Assembly: GCA_017468435.1 (NCBI GenBank)
Contig: JAFUIP010000015.1
Location: forward strand, 144,213 to 208,212
Origin: Bacteroidales bacterium
GTDB taxonomy: Bacteria; Bacteroidota; Bacteroidia; Bacteroidales; UBA1402
Direction of reading: 5' to 3'
DNA length: 64,000 bases
Every line of letters begins with the position of its first letter. Within the stretch, counting starts at the first letter, position 1. Under the pieces are notes generated by a model. It was not told where the DNA came from and did not search any database. It saw only the letters and a program-made list of their open reading frames with translations. A program made the translations under genes and the position numbers. Shown here piece after piece: positions 18,614-29,151 of the stretch.

Positions 18614-18644
18614 TTGCAAATGTACTATAAATTCGCCACTTTTG
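18614..18644 (+). promoter_or_regulatory. Putative promoter for the 18667 glycosyltransferase, in a divergent promoter region
   Basis: TTG at 18614-18616, 20 bases, then CACTTTTG at 18637-18644, one mismatch from TAnnTTTG. On the other strand a TACATTTG element overlaps it (18624-18617), so opposing transcription of the two glycan units starts within 87 bases. Confidence 0.5.
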
Positions 18645-18666
18645 CACAAATCAATCATTTGTTCTT

Positions 18667-19566
18667 ATGCTGTTCTCCATCATTGTTTGTACCTACAATC
18701 GAGATGCCTATATCTACCGCGCGCTGGAGCATGTGGCGAAGAATCGTTTTCCCTACGAGGATTACGAGGTTTTGCTTATCGACAACAACAGCACAGATAA
18801 CACAAAAAGCGAGTGCAATCGTTTTCAGCAAGCCTATTCGCAGGTGCAGTACCGCTACATCGTCGAAGAAAAACAAGGACTTTCGAATGCACGCAACCGT
18901 GGTATAGCAGAAGCCGCCGGACAGTGGCTCATCTTTATCGACGACGACGCCTTTATGCACGATGATTATCTATCGCAATTGCAAGCTTATTTGCAGGCAC
19001 ATCCCGATACCATGAGCTTCGGCGGACGCATCGATCCATTGTACGAAAGCGGAGAAGAACCGGCTTGGATGAATCCTTGGATGTACTCCATCATCTCGGC
19101 CATTGATATGGGAGCAGAAGTAAAGCCTTTCGATAAAAAATATCCCATCGGCGCCAATATGGGCTTCCACAAAGATTGTCTGAAGGCGGTGGGCAGCTTT
19201 AACCCGAAATTGGGACGTTCCAAGAAAAACCTAATAGGCGGAGAAGAAAAAGAACTGTTCGGAAAGATAAAGGAAGCCGGCATGCCCGTGTATTACTTCC
19301 CGAAAGTGATTGTGCAGCACGTAATTCCGGAGAACCGCACCACCGAAGATTACATCCGCCGCGTGGGCGATGGCATAGGACAAAGCGAACGTATCCGCAC
19401 CTCGCACAGCAAAAAAGCCTATCTGAAACGTGGATTTTTGGAAGCCGTCAAATGGGCCGGAAGCCTGGTGCTCTGGTGCTGGTATCAGTTGAAAGGACAA
19501 AGCATCAAGGCAAAGATGATCATCGTCTTCCGCTATCATATCACCAAAGCATTTTTAGGAAAGTAA
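18667..19566 (+). CDS. Family 2 glycosyltransferase
   Basis: 299 aa. GT-A motifs: FSIIVCTYNRDAYIYRALEH at the start, EVLLIDNNSTDNT near 36, LSNARNRGIAEAAG near 72 and the metal-binding FIDDDAF near 95. It resembles enzymes annotated as glycosyltransferase A / rSAM-like sugar transferases in Bacteroidales LPS loci. It opens a two-gene plus-strand unit with the GT4 enzyme starting 4 bases after its stop, and likely works on the same glycan as the divergent operon. Confidence 0.9.
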   Translation: MLFSIIVCTYNRDAYIYRALEHVAKNRFPYEDYEVLLIDNNSTDNTKSECNRFQQAYSQVQYRYIVEEKQGLSNARNRGIAEAAGQWLIFIDDDAFMHDDYLSQLQAYLQAHPDTMSFGGRIDPLYESGEEPAWMNPWMYSIISAIDMGAEVKPFDKKYPIGANMGFHKDCLKAVGSFNPKLGRSKKNLIGGEEKELFGKIKEAGMPVYYFPKVIVQHVIPENRTTEDYIRRVGDGIGQSERIRTSHSKKAYLKRGFLEAVKWAGSLVLWCWYQLKGQSIKAKMIIVFRYHITKAFLGK

Positions 19567-19570
19567 TAGT

Positions 19571-20713
19571 ATGTCACTCAATAAGATAGTTATCATCGGG
19601 CCGGCGCATCCCTACCGCGGAGGCATCGCCACTTTCAGCGAAAGATTGGCCAGACAATTTCAGGCAGAAGGCAAAGAGGTGGAAATGTTCACCTTCACCT
19701 TGCAGTATCCGGGATTTTTGTTTCCGGGAAAGACGCAGTACAGCGAAGATCCGGCGCCCGAATCGCTGAAAATCACACGCAACATCAGTTCGGTGAATCC
19801 CTTCACTTGGATAAAGGTGGGCCGTCAGCTCAAGAAAATGCAGCCCGATATGGTAATTTTTGCTTATTGGATGTCGTTCATGGCGCCCTGCTTCGGCACG
19901 ATTGCAGCCTTTCTTCGTAAAAGCAAATGCCAATGTGTAGGACTCATTCACAACATGATACCTCACGAACCCAACATTCTCGACAAATTGTTGCCAGGCT
20001 ATTTCGTGAACAAAATGGACGCTTTCATGGCGCTCTCGCAGTCGGTGGCCAATGATGTGAATCGTTTCGACAAAAAAGGCAAGCCCAAGATGTTTCGTCC
20101 GCACCCCATTTACGACCATTACGGCGATCTCTTGCCTCGCGAAGAGGCTTTGCAAATGCTGCAACTCGATGCCGATTTCCGTTACATTCTGTTTTTCGGT
20201 TTCATCCGCGGATACAAAGGCTTGGACTTGCTCGTTGAGGCCATGGCCGACCCGGAATTGCAGCAAATGCCTGTGAAACTGATTGTTGCCGGAGAATTTT
20301 ACGAAGACGAAGAAAAATACACCCAGCGCATCGCCGAGCTCGGATTGCAAGACAAAATCGTCTTATACAAGAAATTCATCTCGAACAAGGAAGTGAGCCG
20401 TTATTTCAGCGCCTGCGACATCGTGGCCCTGCCCTACAAAACAGCCACGCAAAGCGGTGTCACCCAGGTAGCTTTTCATTTTGAAAAACCCATGCTGGTG
20501 ACCCATGTGGGCGGCTTGGGCGAAATCGTTCCCCACGAAAAAATCGGATATGTCGTTGAGCCTCAGCCTCAGGAAATTGCGGCTGCGCTGAAAGATTTCT
20601 TCCTCCGTCAAAGGGCTGCCGAATTTACGACCAACATACCCGAAGAGAAGAAGAAATACGCTTGGTCTAACCTGACAAACGCCCTCGAAGAGAACTACTT
20701 AAGAAGCTTGTAA
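19571..20713 (+). CDS. Family 4 glycosyltransferase
   Basis: 380 aa, GT-B fold. N-terminus IVIIGPAHPYRGGIATFSER carries the Gly-rich acceptor loop; the C-terminal half has ILFFGFIRGYKGLDLLVEAM near 212 and the nucleotide-sugar region VALPYKTATQSGVTQVAF near 285 followed by FEKPMLVTHVGGLGE, typical of GT4 (RfaB-like) retaining enzymes. Cotranscribed with the GT2 gene just upstream. Its stop codon directly abuts the stop of the convergent yfhO gene (20713/20714), leaving no room for a terminator between them. Confidence 0.92.
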   Translation: MSLNKIVIIGPAHPYRGGIATFSERLARQFQAEGKEVEMFTFTLQYPGFLFPGKTQYSEDPAPESLKITRNISSVNPFTWIKVGRQLKKMQPDMVIFAYWMSFMAPCFGTIAAFLRKSKCQCVGLIHNMIPHEPNILDKLLPGYFVNKMDAFMALSQSVANDVNRFDKKGKPKMFRPHPIYDHYGDLLPREEALQMLQLDADFRYILFFGFIRGYKGLDLLVEAMADPELQQMPVKLIVAGEFYEDEEKYTQRIAELGLQDKIVLYKKFISNKEVSRYFSACDIVALPYKTATQSGVTQVAFHFEKPMLVTHVGGLGEIVPHEKIGYVVEPQPQEIAAALKDFFLRQRAAEFTTNIPEEKKKYAWSNLTNALEENYLRSL

Positions 20714-23176
20714 TTACTTGCAGCGCTTGTAGCAGATCAGGGCGGCACGCAAGGCCAGCACAGCCATCACCACATACATCAGGATAGCGCAAACCACAGA
20801 CAATCTACCGCCTTTATACACGCTGTCGGGACGGAATTCGAAACGGATATCGTGGTTGCCTGCGGGCACATTCAAGGCTCTCAGCGCGTAGTTCACGCGG
20901 AAATGTTCCACCGGTTTTCCGTCAATGTAGGCCTTCCAACCATAAGGATAATAGATTTCGGAGAATACCACGGTGCCATCTTTCTTTGAGAAACTCTGAT
21001 ACTCAAGCGCATCCGGCGCATACGAACTGAGACGGATACTGGCAGCGGCATCATTTCCGGGAACAAAACCCTCGGTGAAAGAGGCAAAATCATCGTCCAA
21101 AACTGCCGTATGACGAAGGTCGATTTCGTTGAGCGCGGCACATTCTTCGTTGGGCGTATTCACCACCACCAAAGAATCTACAAACCAAGCGTTTCCAAAT
21201 GCCTCCGGATTGCGTTGCGGTACGGCCTGTCCCTGAGTGGGAACAATGATATACTTGGCATTCAGCATGTTGATGACCGGCATATGCATCTTGGAGATAT
21301 GCTCATCAATCAAGTCTTGGTAACGACGCAGTTTGGCTGCCGAATAACCGCCAAGCGACTTGAAATAATACGAAGTGCGCGAATCGTTGAACGTGTTGGC
21401 GGCCAAGTTGAGCACGCGGAAATGCGGATCCTTGTCTTGCAGAATCTGCGCTTCGTAAGGCTGCATCTTGAAGTAATTCTTGTTTTCCTTTTGGGTAACG
21501 AAATTATTTTCATTGAGGAAACGACGATCCACAGGCCACATATCCACCAAAATCAAAGCGCCCAAACCGAGTATAAAATAGGCGTTTTTCAGTTTGCCTT
21601 CGGCATAAATCCACAAGAGCAAAGCAGCCAAAGCAATGAAAATGAACGATCTCCAAGCATCAGAGCTGAGCATGTCCGCACGTTGTTCCACAATGGCCAG
21701 CGACAACCACTTAGGCAATTGCGCAAACATTTGGGCATCGGCCGGCGAAGTGAATGAAAACATAGACTTCCCGAACAAGGCAAAAATCAGACAGAGTCCG
21801 GCAGTAATGCCTGCGGAAATATACAGAAGACTTCTCTTCAAGTGCTTGGCATCTACCTCTTTAGCCATGATGTTCTTTAGCGCCAAGAATCCCAAGAGCG
21901 GCATGGTCACTTCGGCCACCACCAAAATGGAGGAAACGGCGCGGAACTTATTATACATGGGGAAGTAGTTGAAAAACAACTCCGTAAACGGCATGAAATT
22001 CTTACCCCAACTCAGCAGCACAGAGAAAATGGTAGCCACCAACAATGCCCATTTGTAAGGACCTTTCACAATGCACAAGCCCAAAACAAAGAGGAAACAA
22101 ACGATGGCGCCCACATATACCGGACCCGAAGTGAAAGGCTGCGTGCCCCAATACGTAGGCACCGATTGACAGAATTCTGCAGCCGTTCTTTTAGGAATGC
22201 CCTTAGAAACCAAAGTCTTATACAACTTAGAATCTTCACCCACATGGTAATTCGAAGAAGCGCCCTTGAAGTTGGGAATGAGCAGGGTCATGATTTCGTC
22301 AATGCCGTAGCTCCAAGCCGTGGCGTAATCCAGGTCGAGACCCTTGGTCTTGTTTTCTGCGTCGTCGGCCTTCACCAATTCGGAATGACCACCGCGCATG
22401 GTTTCCTTCACATATTCGTTGTTGGCCTTGATACTCGCATAGTTAGGTCCGGCGCCTATGGCCACCGCCGACACGAAAAGCAAGGTTGCCAGCAAAAAGT
22501 CTTTGACGCGTTTCTCCTTGATATGAATATAGAGTTCGGCAAAGAAAAGCACACCCATGAGCATAATCAGGTAGTACGACATCTGCGGATGCTTCATCAA
22601 TCCCATGAAAGTGAACAACATAGTGATGAGAATGCCCCAACCGTATTTTTTTCGGTACATCAGCACAAAACCAGCCAAAACCGCCGACATCCAAGCAATG
22701 CCTTGTGCCTTCGTGTTGTGGCCCGCCTCTATGATAATGAAGAAGTACGACGAAAAAGTGATGGCAATGGAGCCGACAATACTCATCCAGGCATTCATAC
22801 CGAAAGAGCGCATCAAGATGAAGAAACAACAGAAATAGGCCAGCACCATCAGCAAGGTTTCGCTTTTCAAGCCACCGAAACGCATCACTTTGGTAACAGG
22901 ACTCAAGATGCTGGCTGCCGGATATTTTCCGCCACCTATCTGATAATTAGGCATTCCGCTAAACATGGAGCCCGTCCAGAAAGAGTGATTTCCCGTTTCC
23001 TTCGTATAGGATCGACATTCTTCGTAAGCGCCTCTCCACGTGAGGTTATCGCCCGATTGCAATACCTTTCCCTCCAAGACAGGAGCACAATAAATCAGTG
23101 TCAAAGAGACGAATACCAAAGCTGCCACCAGATATGGCATAATGTTTTTCCAGTTGTGCTTCATCCAATTTTTCAT
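20714..23176 (-). CDS. YfhO-family multi-spanning membrane protein
   Basis: 820 aa. About a dozen transmembrane helices (residues 13-600) followed by an extracytoplasmic C-terminal region and one last helix near 790-815. The start (YLVAALVFVSLTLIYCAPVL, then GDNLTWRGAYEE) and the late motif FSEIYYPYGWKAYIDGKPV near 730 are typical of YfhO proteins, which in Gram-positives are linked to glycosylation of cell-surface polymers. Large family members are common in Bacteroidales and may act as GT-C type glycosyltransferases. It is the last gene of the gltX-waaA-yfhO minus-strand operon. Confidence 0.87.
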   Translation of the reverse strand: MKNWMKHNWKNIMPYLVAALVFVSLTLIYCAPVLEGKVLQSGDNLTWRGAYEECRSYTKETGNHSFWTGSMFSGMPNYQIGGGKYPAASILSPVTKVMRFGGLKSETLLMVLAYFCCFFILMRSFGMNAWMSIVGSIAITFSSYFFIIIEAGHNTKAQGIAWMSAVLAGFVLMYRKKYGWGILITMLFTFMGLMKHPQMSYYLIMLMGVLFFAELYIHIKEKRVKDFLLATLLFVSAVAIGAGPNYASIKANNEYVKETMRGGHSELVKADDAENKTKGLDLDYATAWSYGIDEIMTLLIPNFKGASSNYHVGEDSKLYKTLVSKGIPKRTAAEFCQSVPTYWGTQPFTSGPVYVGAIVCFLFVLGLCIVKGPYKWALLVATIFSVLLSWGKNFMPFTELFFNYFPMYNKFRAVSSILVVAEVTMPLLGFLALKNIMAKEVDAKHLKRSLLYISAGITAGLCLIFALFGKSMFSFTSPADAQMFAQLPKWLSLAIVEQRADMLSSDAWRSFIFIALAALLLWIYAEGKLKNAYFILGLGALILVDMWPVDRRFLNENNFVTQKENKNYFKMQPYEAQILQDKDPHFRVLNLAANTFNDSRTSYYFKSLGGYSAAKLRRYQDLIDEHISKMHMPVINMLNAKYIIVPTQGQAVPQRNPEAFGNAWFVDSLVVVNTPNEECAALNEIDLRHTAVLDDDFASFTEGFVPGNDAAASIRLSSYAPDALEYQSFSKKDGTVVFSEIYYPYGWKAYIDGKPVEHFRVNYALRALNVPAGNHDIRFEFRPDSVYKGGRLSVVCAILMYVVMAVLALRAALICYKRCK

Positions 23177-23207
23177 TTCAAATAAGATTGATTCTACTAC
23201 GATCTAT

Positions 23208-24434
23208 TTACAATTGATTGGCCAAATAAGCCATGATTTTCTCCGTACCACCGCTGCTCTTCAGGACATAGTCACGAGCCGCCTTTCCCGAAGTCTCGAG
23301 CAGTTCCTTATCGGAGCGCCAAGCATCGAATACCCGAGCCAATTCTTCTTCGTTGACGATACTCTTTGCTGCGCCCTCAGCCAACAAGGCCTTAGCTTCT
23401 TCAAACTTCTGATAACGAGGACCAAAGGCCAAAGGCAAGCCGTAAACCGCCGCTTCGAGCGTATTGTGGATGCCCGCACCGAAACCTCCGCCAATATAAG
23501 CCATGTTGCCATAACGATAGACAGACGACAACAAGCCATAACAATCGATGATGATGCAATCGGCCTTGGCCACCTTCTCTATGGTGAGTTGGGAATATCG
23601 CACCGCCGGACGCTTCAACAAAGACTCGATGTACAACAGATGAGACTCGTTCACTTGGTGAGGCGCGATAATCAGCTTCATGTCGGGACGAGCGTTGAAG
23701 TAAGGAATGAGCAGTTTTTCGTCTTGGGGCCAAGTGCTGCCGGCCACCAATACGGAGGGAGCCTTGAAAGTATCGAGCATGAAGAGATTCTTAGCCTCGG
23801 CTGCCACCTGCAAAACCCTGTCACAACGCGTGTCACCGCAAATTTGAACCTTCTCGCCCAAACCTATGCCCGTAAGCAAGTCGGCCGACTCGGTGTTCTG
23901 CACAAAGAATTGATGAAAACCCTTGAGCATGCGACGGAAAAAGGCCGAACCAAACGACCAGAAATAAGCCTGCGATGGACGGAAAATACCCGACACCAAA
24001 TAAGCCGGAATATTCTTTCTGCGTAACAACCTCAAATAATTGGGCCACAAGTCGTACTTCACAAAAATAGCCGCCATGGGATGAACCCGACGATAGAAAC
24101 GACGCACATTATGTCGCGTATCGAAGGGCAGATAACAGACCACGTCCACCTGGTCATAATCCCTGCGCACCTCGTATCCCGAAGGAGAATAAAAGGTGAG
24201 CACCAATTTGTAATGCGGATAACGACAACGCAATGCCTCAATAATGGGACGAGCCTGTTCGAACTCGCCCAAAGATGCCACATGAATCCATACACAAGAA
24301 TCCTCAGGACTGATTTTCGAGTCCAGATCGCGGAAGGTTTGTCGCTGTCCTGCAACCATTTTGGCGGCTTTCTTATGAAACAGAGCCACTAAACGAAACA
24401 GCCAAACATATATTTGAAAAAAGATGTTGTACAT
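23208..24434 (-). CDS. waaA: 3-deoxy-D-manno-octulosonic acid (Kdo) transferase
   Basis: 408 aa, GT30 family. An N-terminal membrane anchor (IYVWLFRLVALFHKKAA) precedes the GT-B fold; WIHVASLGEFEQARPIIEAL near 50 carries the conserved Glu of the active site, and VAGSTWPQDEKLL near 232 and AYIGGGFGAGIHNTLEAAVY near 310 are strong family signatures. It attaches Kdo from CMP-Kdo to lipid A precursor at the inner membrane, the first core step of LPS. Located 18 bases after gltX and 31 bases before yfhO in one operon. Confidence 0.95.
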   Translation of the reverse strand: MYNIFFQIYVWLFRLVALFHKKAAKMVAGQRQTFRDLDSKISPEDSCVWIHVASLGEFEQARPIIEALRCRYPHYKLVLTFYSPSGYEVRRDYDQVDVVCYLPFDTRHNVRRFYRRVHPMAAIFVKYDLWPNYLRLLRRKNIPAYLVSGIFRPSQAYFWSFGSAFFRRMLKGFHQFFVQNTESADLLTGIGLGEKVQICGDTRCDRVLQVAAEAKNLFMLDTFKAPSVLVAGSTWPQDEKLLIPYFNARPDMKLIIAPHQVNESHLLYIESLLKRPAVRYSQLTIEKVAKADCIIIDCYGLLSSVYRYGNMAYIGGGFGAGIHNTLEAAVYGLPLAFGPRYQKFEEAKALLAEGAAKSIVNEEELARVFDAWRSDKELLETSGKAARDYVLKSSGGTEKIMAYLANQL

Positions 24435-24452
24435 TATCGCAAAGCTCCCTCT

Positions 24453-25973
24453 TTACCCCAGAACTTCCACACAACGACGCAAGCGACGCAAAGTTTCTTC
24501 CTTACCGATAAGACGTGTAATATCAAAGATATGAGGACCTTTACCCTCGCCCACCAAGGCCAGACGGAAGGCGTTCATAGGAATACCCATACCATATTCG
24601 TTGCTTTCACACCAGGCAGCCACCTTGGCTTCGAGTGCGGCCATATCACTGAAATCGTCGGCCGATAAAATAGCGTCGAGTTCGCCCATTTGCTTGGCAG
24701 ACACATCTTTCCAGCGTTTGGCGACGGTCTTTTCATCGTAGGTCTGAGGCGCGGTGAAGAAATAAGCCGCATTGGCCCAGAATTCGTGCAAGAAATTCAT
24801 ACGACCTTTTACCAAGGCCAAAACTTCTGCCACATAATTTTCATTGGTTTCGATGCCTTTCTCTTTCAAATCCGGCATCAGCATGGCAGCCAGTTCCACA
24901 TTGTCTTTCAGCAACATATACTGATGGTTGAACCATTTTCCTTTTTCGTAGTCGAACTTGGCACCGGCCTTGCTGCAACGCTGGATGTTGAAAGCCTGAA
25001 TAAGTTCGTCCATGCTGAACATTTCCTGTTCGGTACCGGGATTCCAGCCGAGAAGCGCCAAGAAATTGATGACAGCTTCGGGGAAATAACCGGCTTCGCG
25101 ATAGCCCTTGCTGATGTCGCCCGTGGCAGGATCTTTCCAATCCAAGGGGAAAACAGGGAAGTTCAGACGATCGCCGTCGCGCTTTGAGAGCTTGCCTTTG
25201 CCGTCGGGCTTGAGCAAGAGAGGCAGGTGGGCAAACTGCGGCATGGTTTCTTCCCAACCGAAAGCACGATAGAGCAAAATATGCAGAGGCGTAGAAGGCA
25301 ACCATTCCTCACCACGGATAACATGCGTCACTTCCATCAGATGGTCGTCCACCACGTTGGCCAAGTGATAGGTAGGCAATTGGTCGGCGCTCTTGTACAA
25401 GACTTTATCATCGAGCACGTCCGATTTGTAATGCACCTGACCACGAATCATGTCGTTGATTTCGATGACTTGGTCGGGATCTATTTTGAAACGAACCGTA
25501 TATACATCGCCGCGACTGAGACGTTCCTGCACTTCTTCAGCACTGAGGCTGAGAGAGTTGGTCATCTGCAAACGGGTATGTGCGTCGTATTGGAAGTTGG
25601 CATTCTCGGCACGTTTGGCATCGAGTTCGGCAGGCGTATCGAAAGCATAATAAGCCTTGCCATTGGCAATGAGTTCATCCACGTAACGCTTGTAAATATC
25701 GCGTCTTTCCGACTGACGATAAGGGCCGTGGTTTCCACCGAAACCCACACCTTCGTCAAATTTGATACCCAACCAGGTGAGACCTTCCACAATGTAAGCT
25801 TCGGCACCCGGCACGAAACGCTTGCTATCGGTATCTTCGATTCGGAGAATCATATCTCCACCCAAGTTTTTGGCAAACAGATAATTATACAACGCGGTAC
25901 GCACGCCGCCAATGTGCAAAGCGCCCGTAGGACTGGGTGCAAAACGCACGCGAACTTTTCTATTTTCAGACAT
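24453..25973 (-). CDS. gltX: Glutamyl-tRNA synthetase
   Basis: 506 aa, class I synthetase. Signature [19 protein letters not shown] at residues 14-32 (HIGH-type) and [14 protein letters not shown] near 260 (KMSKS-type); the C-terminal anticodon-binding half is complete. It charges tRNA-Glu in the cytoplasm. First gene of the minus-strand operon with waaA. A minus-strand TACTTTTG (plus-strand CAAAAGTA, 26012-26019) 39 bases upstream is a likely -7 element, though no clear -33 was found. It is divergent from the PgpH-like gene, an arrangement common in Bacteroidales. Confidence 0.97.
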   Translation of the reverse strand: MSENRKVRVRFAPSPTGALHIGGVRTALYNYLFAKNLGGDMILRIEDTDSKRFVPGAEAYIVEGLTWLGIKFDEGVGFGGNHGPYRQSERRDIYKRYVDELIANGKAYYAFDTPAELDAKRAENANFQYDAHTRLQMTNSLSLSAEEVQERLSRGDVYTVRFKIDPDQVIEINDMIRGQVHYKSDVLDDKVLYKSADQLPTYHLANVVDDHLMEVTHVIRGEEWLPSTPLHILLYRAFGWEETMPQFAHLPLLLKPDGKGKLSKRDGDRLNFPVFPLDWKDPATGDISKGYREAGYFPEAVINFLALLGWNPGTEQEMFSMDELIQAFNIQRCSKAGAKFDYEKGKWFNHQYMLLKDNVELAAMLMPDLKEKGIETNENYVAEVLALVKGRMNFLHEFWANAAYFFTAPQTYDEKTVAKRWKDVSAKQMGELDAILSADDFSDMAALEAKVAAWCESNEYGMGIPMNAFRLALVGEGKGPHIFDITRLIGKEETLRRLRRCVEVLG

Positions 25974-26066
25974 ATCTTATAATTTGATTACCTTATTTAT
26001 TTATGAAAGCGCAAAAGTACAATTTTTATTCTTACTTTTATCCACTTTTTTCAAAACAGCTAAGAG

Positions 26067-28091
26067 ATGGCCAAAAATGCATTCAAAGTACTGCTGTTCA
26101 TCGTGGCAGCAGCCATTATAGTTTATTGTTATCCTCGTGAAGGACGTTTTCGTTATCAATTCCAGGAAGGAAAGCCTTGGCGCTACGGTTTGCTGACGGC
26201 TCCCTACAATTTTTCCGTCTATAAAAGCGAATCTGCTTTCAAGGCAGAACAAGATAGCGTACTCTCTCATTATCGCCCTTATCTACAGCAAAACAGCGAT
26301 ATTCTCCCGCAGATGCTCGAGAAACTCGAAAAAGATTATCAGGACTTCTTGCGCATCACCGTACCTCCACGCTACATGGATTATCTTCGCGAGCAATTGA
26401 GCCTTATCTACAACATCGGCATCATTTCGGCAGAAGAAATGCAATTACTTGAGAAAGAAGGATATACATCGGCCACGCTACTTATTGACAACCTGGGAGA
26501 AACCCGCGACATCACTTCGCTTTTCACGGCCAAAAAGGCTTATACAGCGCTGCTCACCAACCTGCCCAACCACATCAACAAGAATAAGCTGATTCAAGAT
26601 TGTCATATCGAGAACTACTTGGTAGAGAACTGTTTCTACGACAAAACCACCTCGCAACGCTCCAAGGAAGAATTGCTGAACAGCATTTCGCAGACCAGCG
26701 GCATGGTACAAAGAGGCGAACGCATCATCGACCAGGGCGAAATCGTGAACCACGACACTTTCCTTAAATTGGATTCGCTCAGGCGCCAAGCGGAAAAACG
26801 CAACGACCAAGCCGGAGGTAACTGGCTGCTTTTAGGACAAATACTCTGGGTGGGCATGGCCATGTCGATGTTGGGCATTTACCTATACAAAATCCGTCCG
26901 GGCATTTTCAAACGCACGGCCGACATTGCTTTCATCCTGATTTTGGTGGTGATTCTCTCGCTGCTTTCGGCATTGGTTATCCGCAACGACCAGCTGCTGA
27001 ACGTTTACATGATTCCATTTGCCATCATCACCATTCTGGTAACCACGTTTTTCGACTCCCGCACAGCGTTTTACGCTTACATGATAACCATTCTCATCTG
27101 CGCTCCCATCACGCACTTCCCCTTCGAATTCCTGATGTTGCAGCTGTCGGTGGGCGTGGTAAGTATTCTCACCCTGAAACGATTGACGCAGCGTTCGCAG
27201 CTCATTTTCAATATTTTGTGGATTCTCTGCATTTATTGTCTTGCCTACACCAGTATTTCGCTCTTGCAAGAAGGAAGCTTAACCATGGTACAATGGAAGA
27301 TGTACGTTTCCTTTGGCATCAATTCCTTGTTGCTGCTCAGTTCATACCTGCTTATCTATCTGTTCGAGTGGATGTTCGGCTACATTTCCGACGTTACTTT
27401 GGTGGAATTGGCCAATATCAATTCAAAACTGTTGCGTGAATTTTCGGAAACCTGTCCCGGCTCTTTCCAACATTCGCTGCAGGTGTCAAACTTGGCTTCG
27501 GCCGCTGCGCAGGCCATCAATGCGAATGCTCAGTTGGTGCGTACCGGCGCTTTGTATCACGACCTGGGAAAAATGGCGAATCCTTCGTATTATACCGAAA
27601 ATCAGAGCGATGGAGAAAACCCGCTGCTTCACATGCCCATAGAGACGGCTGCACACATGGTGACCGACCATGTGCCCAATGGCCTGAAAATCGCATCGCA
27701 ACATCGTCTGCCCAAGGTGATTAAAGACTTTATCCTGACGCATCACGGAGCTTCGTCTGCACGCTATTTCTATACCCTTTATAAAAACGAGCATCCGGAC
27801 CAGGAAGTGCCCGAAGGCTTTTTCTATCCAGGTCCGGATCCGTTCTCAAAGGAAACCGCCATTCTGATGATGGCTGATACCATAGAGGCAGCTTCCAGAA
27901 GTATGAAGGTCTATTCCGAAGAAAGTATTTCCAATTTGGTAGAATCGCTTATCGACAGCCAATTCAACGAAGGTCGTTATAAAAACGTACCTATCACTTT
28001 CCAGGAACTCGAACTTATCAAAGAAGTTTTCAAGGAAAAACTCAGAAGCGTTTATCACGCCCGCATTGCTTATCCCAAGGAAAACAAGTAG
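26067..28091 (+). CDS. 7TM-HD domain phosphodiesterase (PgpH/YqfF-like, c-di-AMP type)
   Basis: 674 aa. One N-terminal helix (FKVLLFIVAAAIIVYCY), an extracytoplasmic 7TMR-HDED domain (about 30-250), seven transmembrane helices (about 255-440), then a cytoplasmic HD domain. The HD signature LYHDLGKMANPSYYTENQ is near 497, with HMPIETAAHMVTDHV and FILTHHGASSARYFY further on supplying metal-binding His/Asp. Listeria PgpH of this architecture hydrolyses cyclic di-AMP. It is divergent from gltX and ends 6 bases from the convergent thioredoxin-like gene. Confidence 0.92.
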   Translation: MAKNAFKVLLFIVAAAIIVYCYPREGRFRYQFQEGKPWRYGLLTAPYNFSVYKSESAFKAEQDSVLSHYRPYLQQNSDILPQMLEKLEKDYQDFLRITVPPRYMDYLREQLSLIYNIGIISAEEMQLLEKEGYTSATLLIDNLGETRDITSLFTAKKAYTALLTNLPNHINKNKLIQDCHIENYLVENCFYDKTTSQRSKEELLNSISQTSGMVQRGERIIDQGEIVNHDTFLKLDSLRRQAEKRNDQAGGNWLLLGQILWVGMAMSMLGIYLYKIRPGIFKRTADIAFILILVVILSLLSALVIRNDQLLNVYMIPFAIITILVTTFFDSRTAFYAYMITILICAPITHFPFEFLMLQLSVGVVSILTLKRLTQRSQLIFNILWILCIYCLAYTSISLLQEGSLTMVQWKMYVSFGINSLLLLSSYLLIYLFEWMFGYISDVTLVELANINSKLLREFSETCPGSFQHSLQVSNLASAAAQAINANAQLVRTGALYHDLGKMANPSYYTENQSDGENPLLHMPIETAAHMVTDHVPNGLKIASQHRLPKVIKDFILTHHGASSARYFYTLYKNEHPDQEVPEGFFYPGPDPFSKETAILMMADTIEAASRSMKVYSEESISNLVESLIDSQFNEGRYKNVPITFQELELIKEVFKEKLRSVYHARIAYPKENK

Positions 28092-28097
28092 GCTTAC

Positions 28098-29123
28098 TTA
28101 CTTCTTGCCCACGTATTTAGCTACCACTTCCTTCATGTGATCGCCGCGCAAATCGCGTTCGATGATGGTGCCGTCGGGGCCAAACAAAATGATATGAGGA
28201 ATACCGCCGATACCATACAAATCGGTGGGAATGCTTTGTGCATCAACAATTTGATTCCAAACAATACCCAATTCTTTGGCAGCCTTCAAGGATGCTTCGC
28301 GCTGATCCCAAACGGCCACGCCCAGCACGTCGAACTTAGGACCGTGATATTTTTTGTAAAGTTCTGCAATGATGGGAATTTCGCGACGACAAGGACCACA
28401 CCAGCTTGCCCAGAAATCTACCAACACATATTTACCCTTGCCCACATATTGCGACAATGTAGCATCGCTGCCGTCCAGGTTGCCGCCGGGGATGGTAAAA
28501 TCGGTAAACATCTTGCCTGCAGTGGTGTTCTTAACGGATTCGTTGCGCTCGATAAACGACTGAATGGGAGCAAAAGACTTGCTGGCTTCGCCGGCCACGG
28601 CCAAGAGATTGTCGAAATCTTCGCCCTTAGGTTGAGCCTGCCACATGGTGAACCACAATACATAGGTACCAAACAGATTGTCGGCATTGGCCTTCAGGAT
28701 AGGCGTTGAGAACTTGCAAGCCATCTTCGTCCATTCTTCTTCGGTGGTGGCAGCCTGCATCAAAGTGTACATTTCGGTGATGTAATTGTGGATGGAATCG
28801 TTCATGGCGGTTCCCTTAACAGCCATCACTTCGTGATCTACCGTCATTTGGCCTTTTTCCAAAACAAAACGTACTGCCGGACGACCGAACTTGATTTGGC
28901 AAAGTGCTTCCTGGGCAGCCTTACCGTCAAATTGATACGTAGCGCCTTCAATCACAGCAGAATCGATCACTTCGGAAGTAGCCATGTCGGTGAGATACAG
29001 CGTTTCGCCATCCCAAGATTCATCGGGCAAAGTTCCGTTAATCTGATACTTGAAGCCATTGGCTTGACAAGAAGTCATAGACATCAAAACGATACCTACA
29101 ACATAAAGAATAGATTTTTTCAT
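28098..29123 (-). CDS. TlpA/ResA-like thioredoxin-fold lipoprotein with DUF4369-like N-domain
   Basis: 341 aa. Lipoprotein signal MKKSILYVVGIVLMSMTSC with Cys19. The N-terminal half looks like the DUF4369 domain common in Bacteroidota (INGTLPDESWDGETLYL ... FVLEKGQMTV); the C-terminal half is an AhpC/TSA-thioredoxin fold with the redox motif WASWCGPCRREIP near 240 and cis-Pro region GIGGIPHIILFGPDG. It likely keeps or rearranges thiols of exported proteins on the periplasmic side. Last gene of the operon SPOR-folE-dehydrogenase-tlpA, 28 bases after the dehydrogenase. Confidence 0.92.
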   Translation of the reverse strand: MKKSILYVVGIVLMSMTSCQANGFKYQINGTLPDESWDGETLYLTDMATSEVIDSAVIEGATYQFDGKAAQEALCQIKFGRPAVRFVLEKGQMTVDHEVMAVKGTAMNDSIHNYITEMYTLMQAATTEEEWTKMACKFSTPILKANADNLFGTYVLWFTMWQAQPKGEDFDNLLAVAGEASKSFAPIQSFIERNESVKNTTAGKMFTDFTIPGGNLDGSDATLSQYVGKGKYVLVDFWASWCGPCRREIPIIAELYKKYHGPKFDVLGVAVWDQREASLKAAKELGIVWNQIVDAQSIPTDLYGIGGIPHIILFGPDGTIIERDLRGDHMKEVVAKYVGKK

Positions 29124-29151
29124 AATGATAATTTATAGGGTTATTCTTATA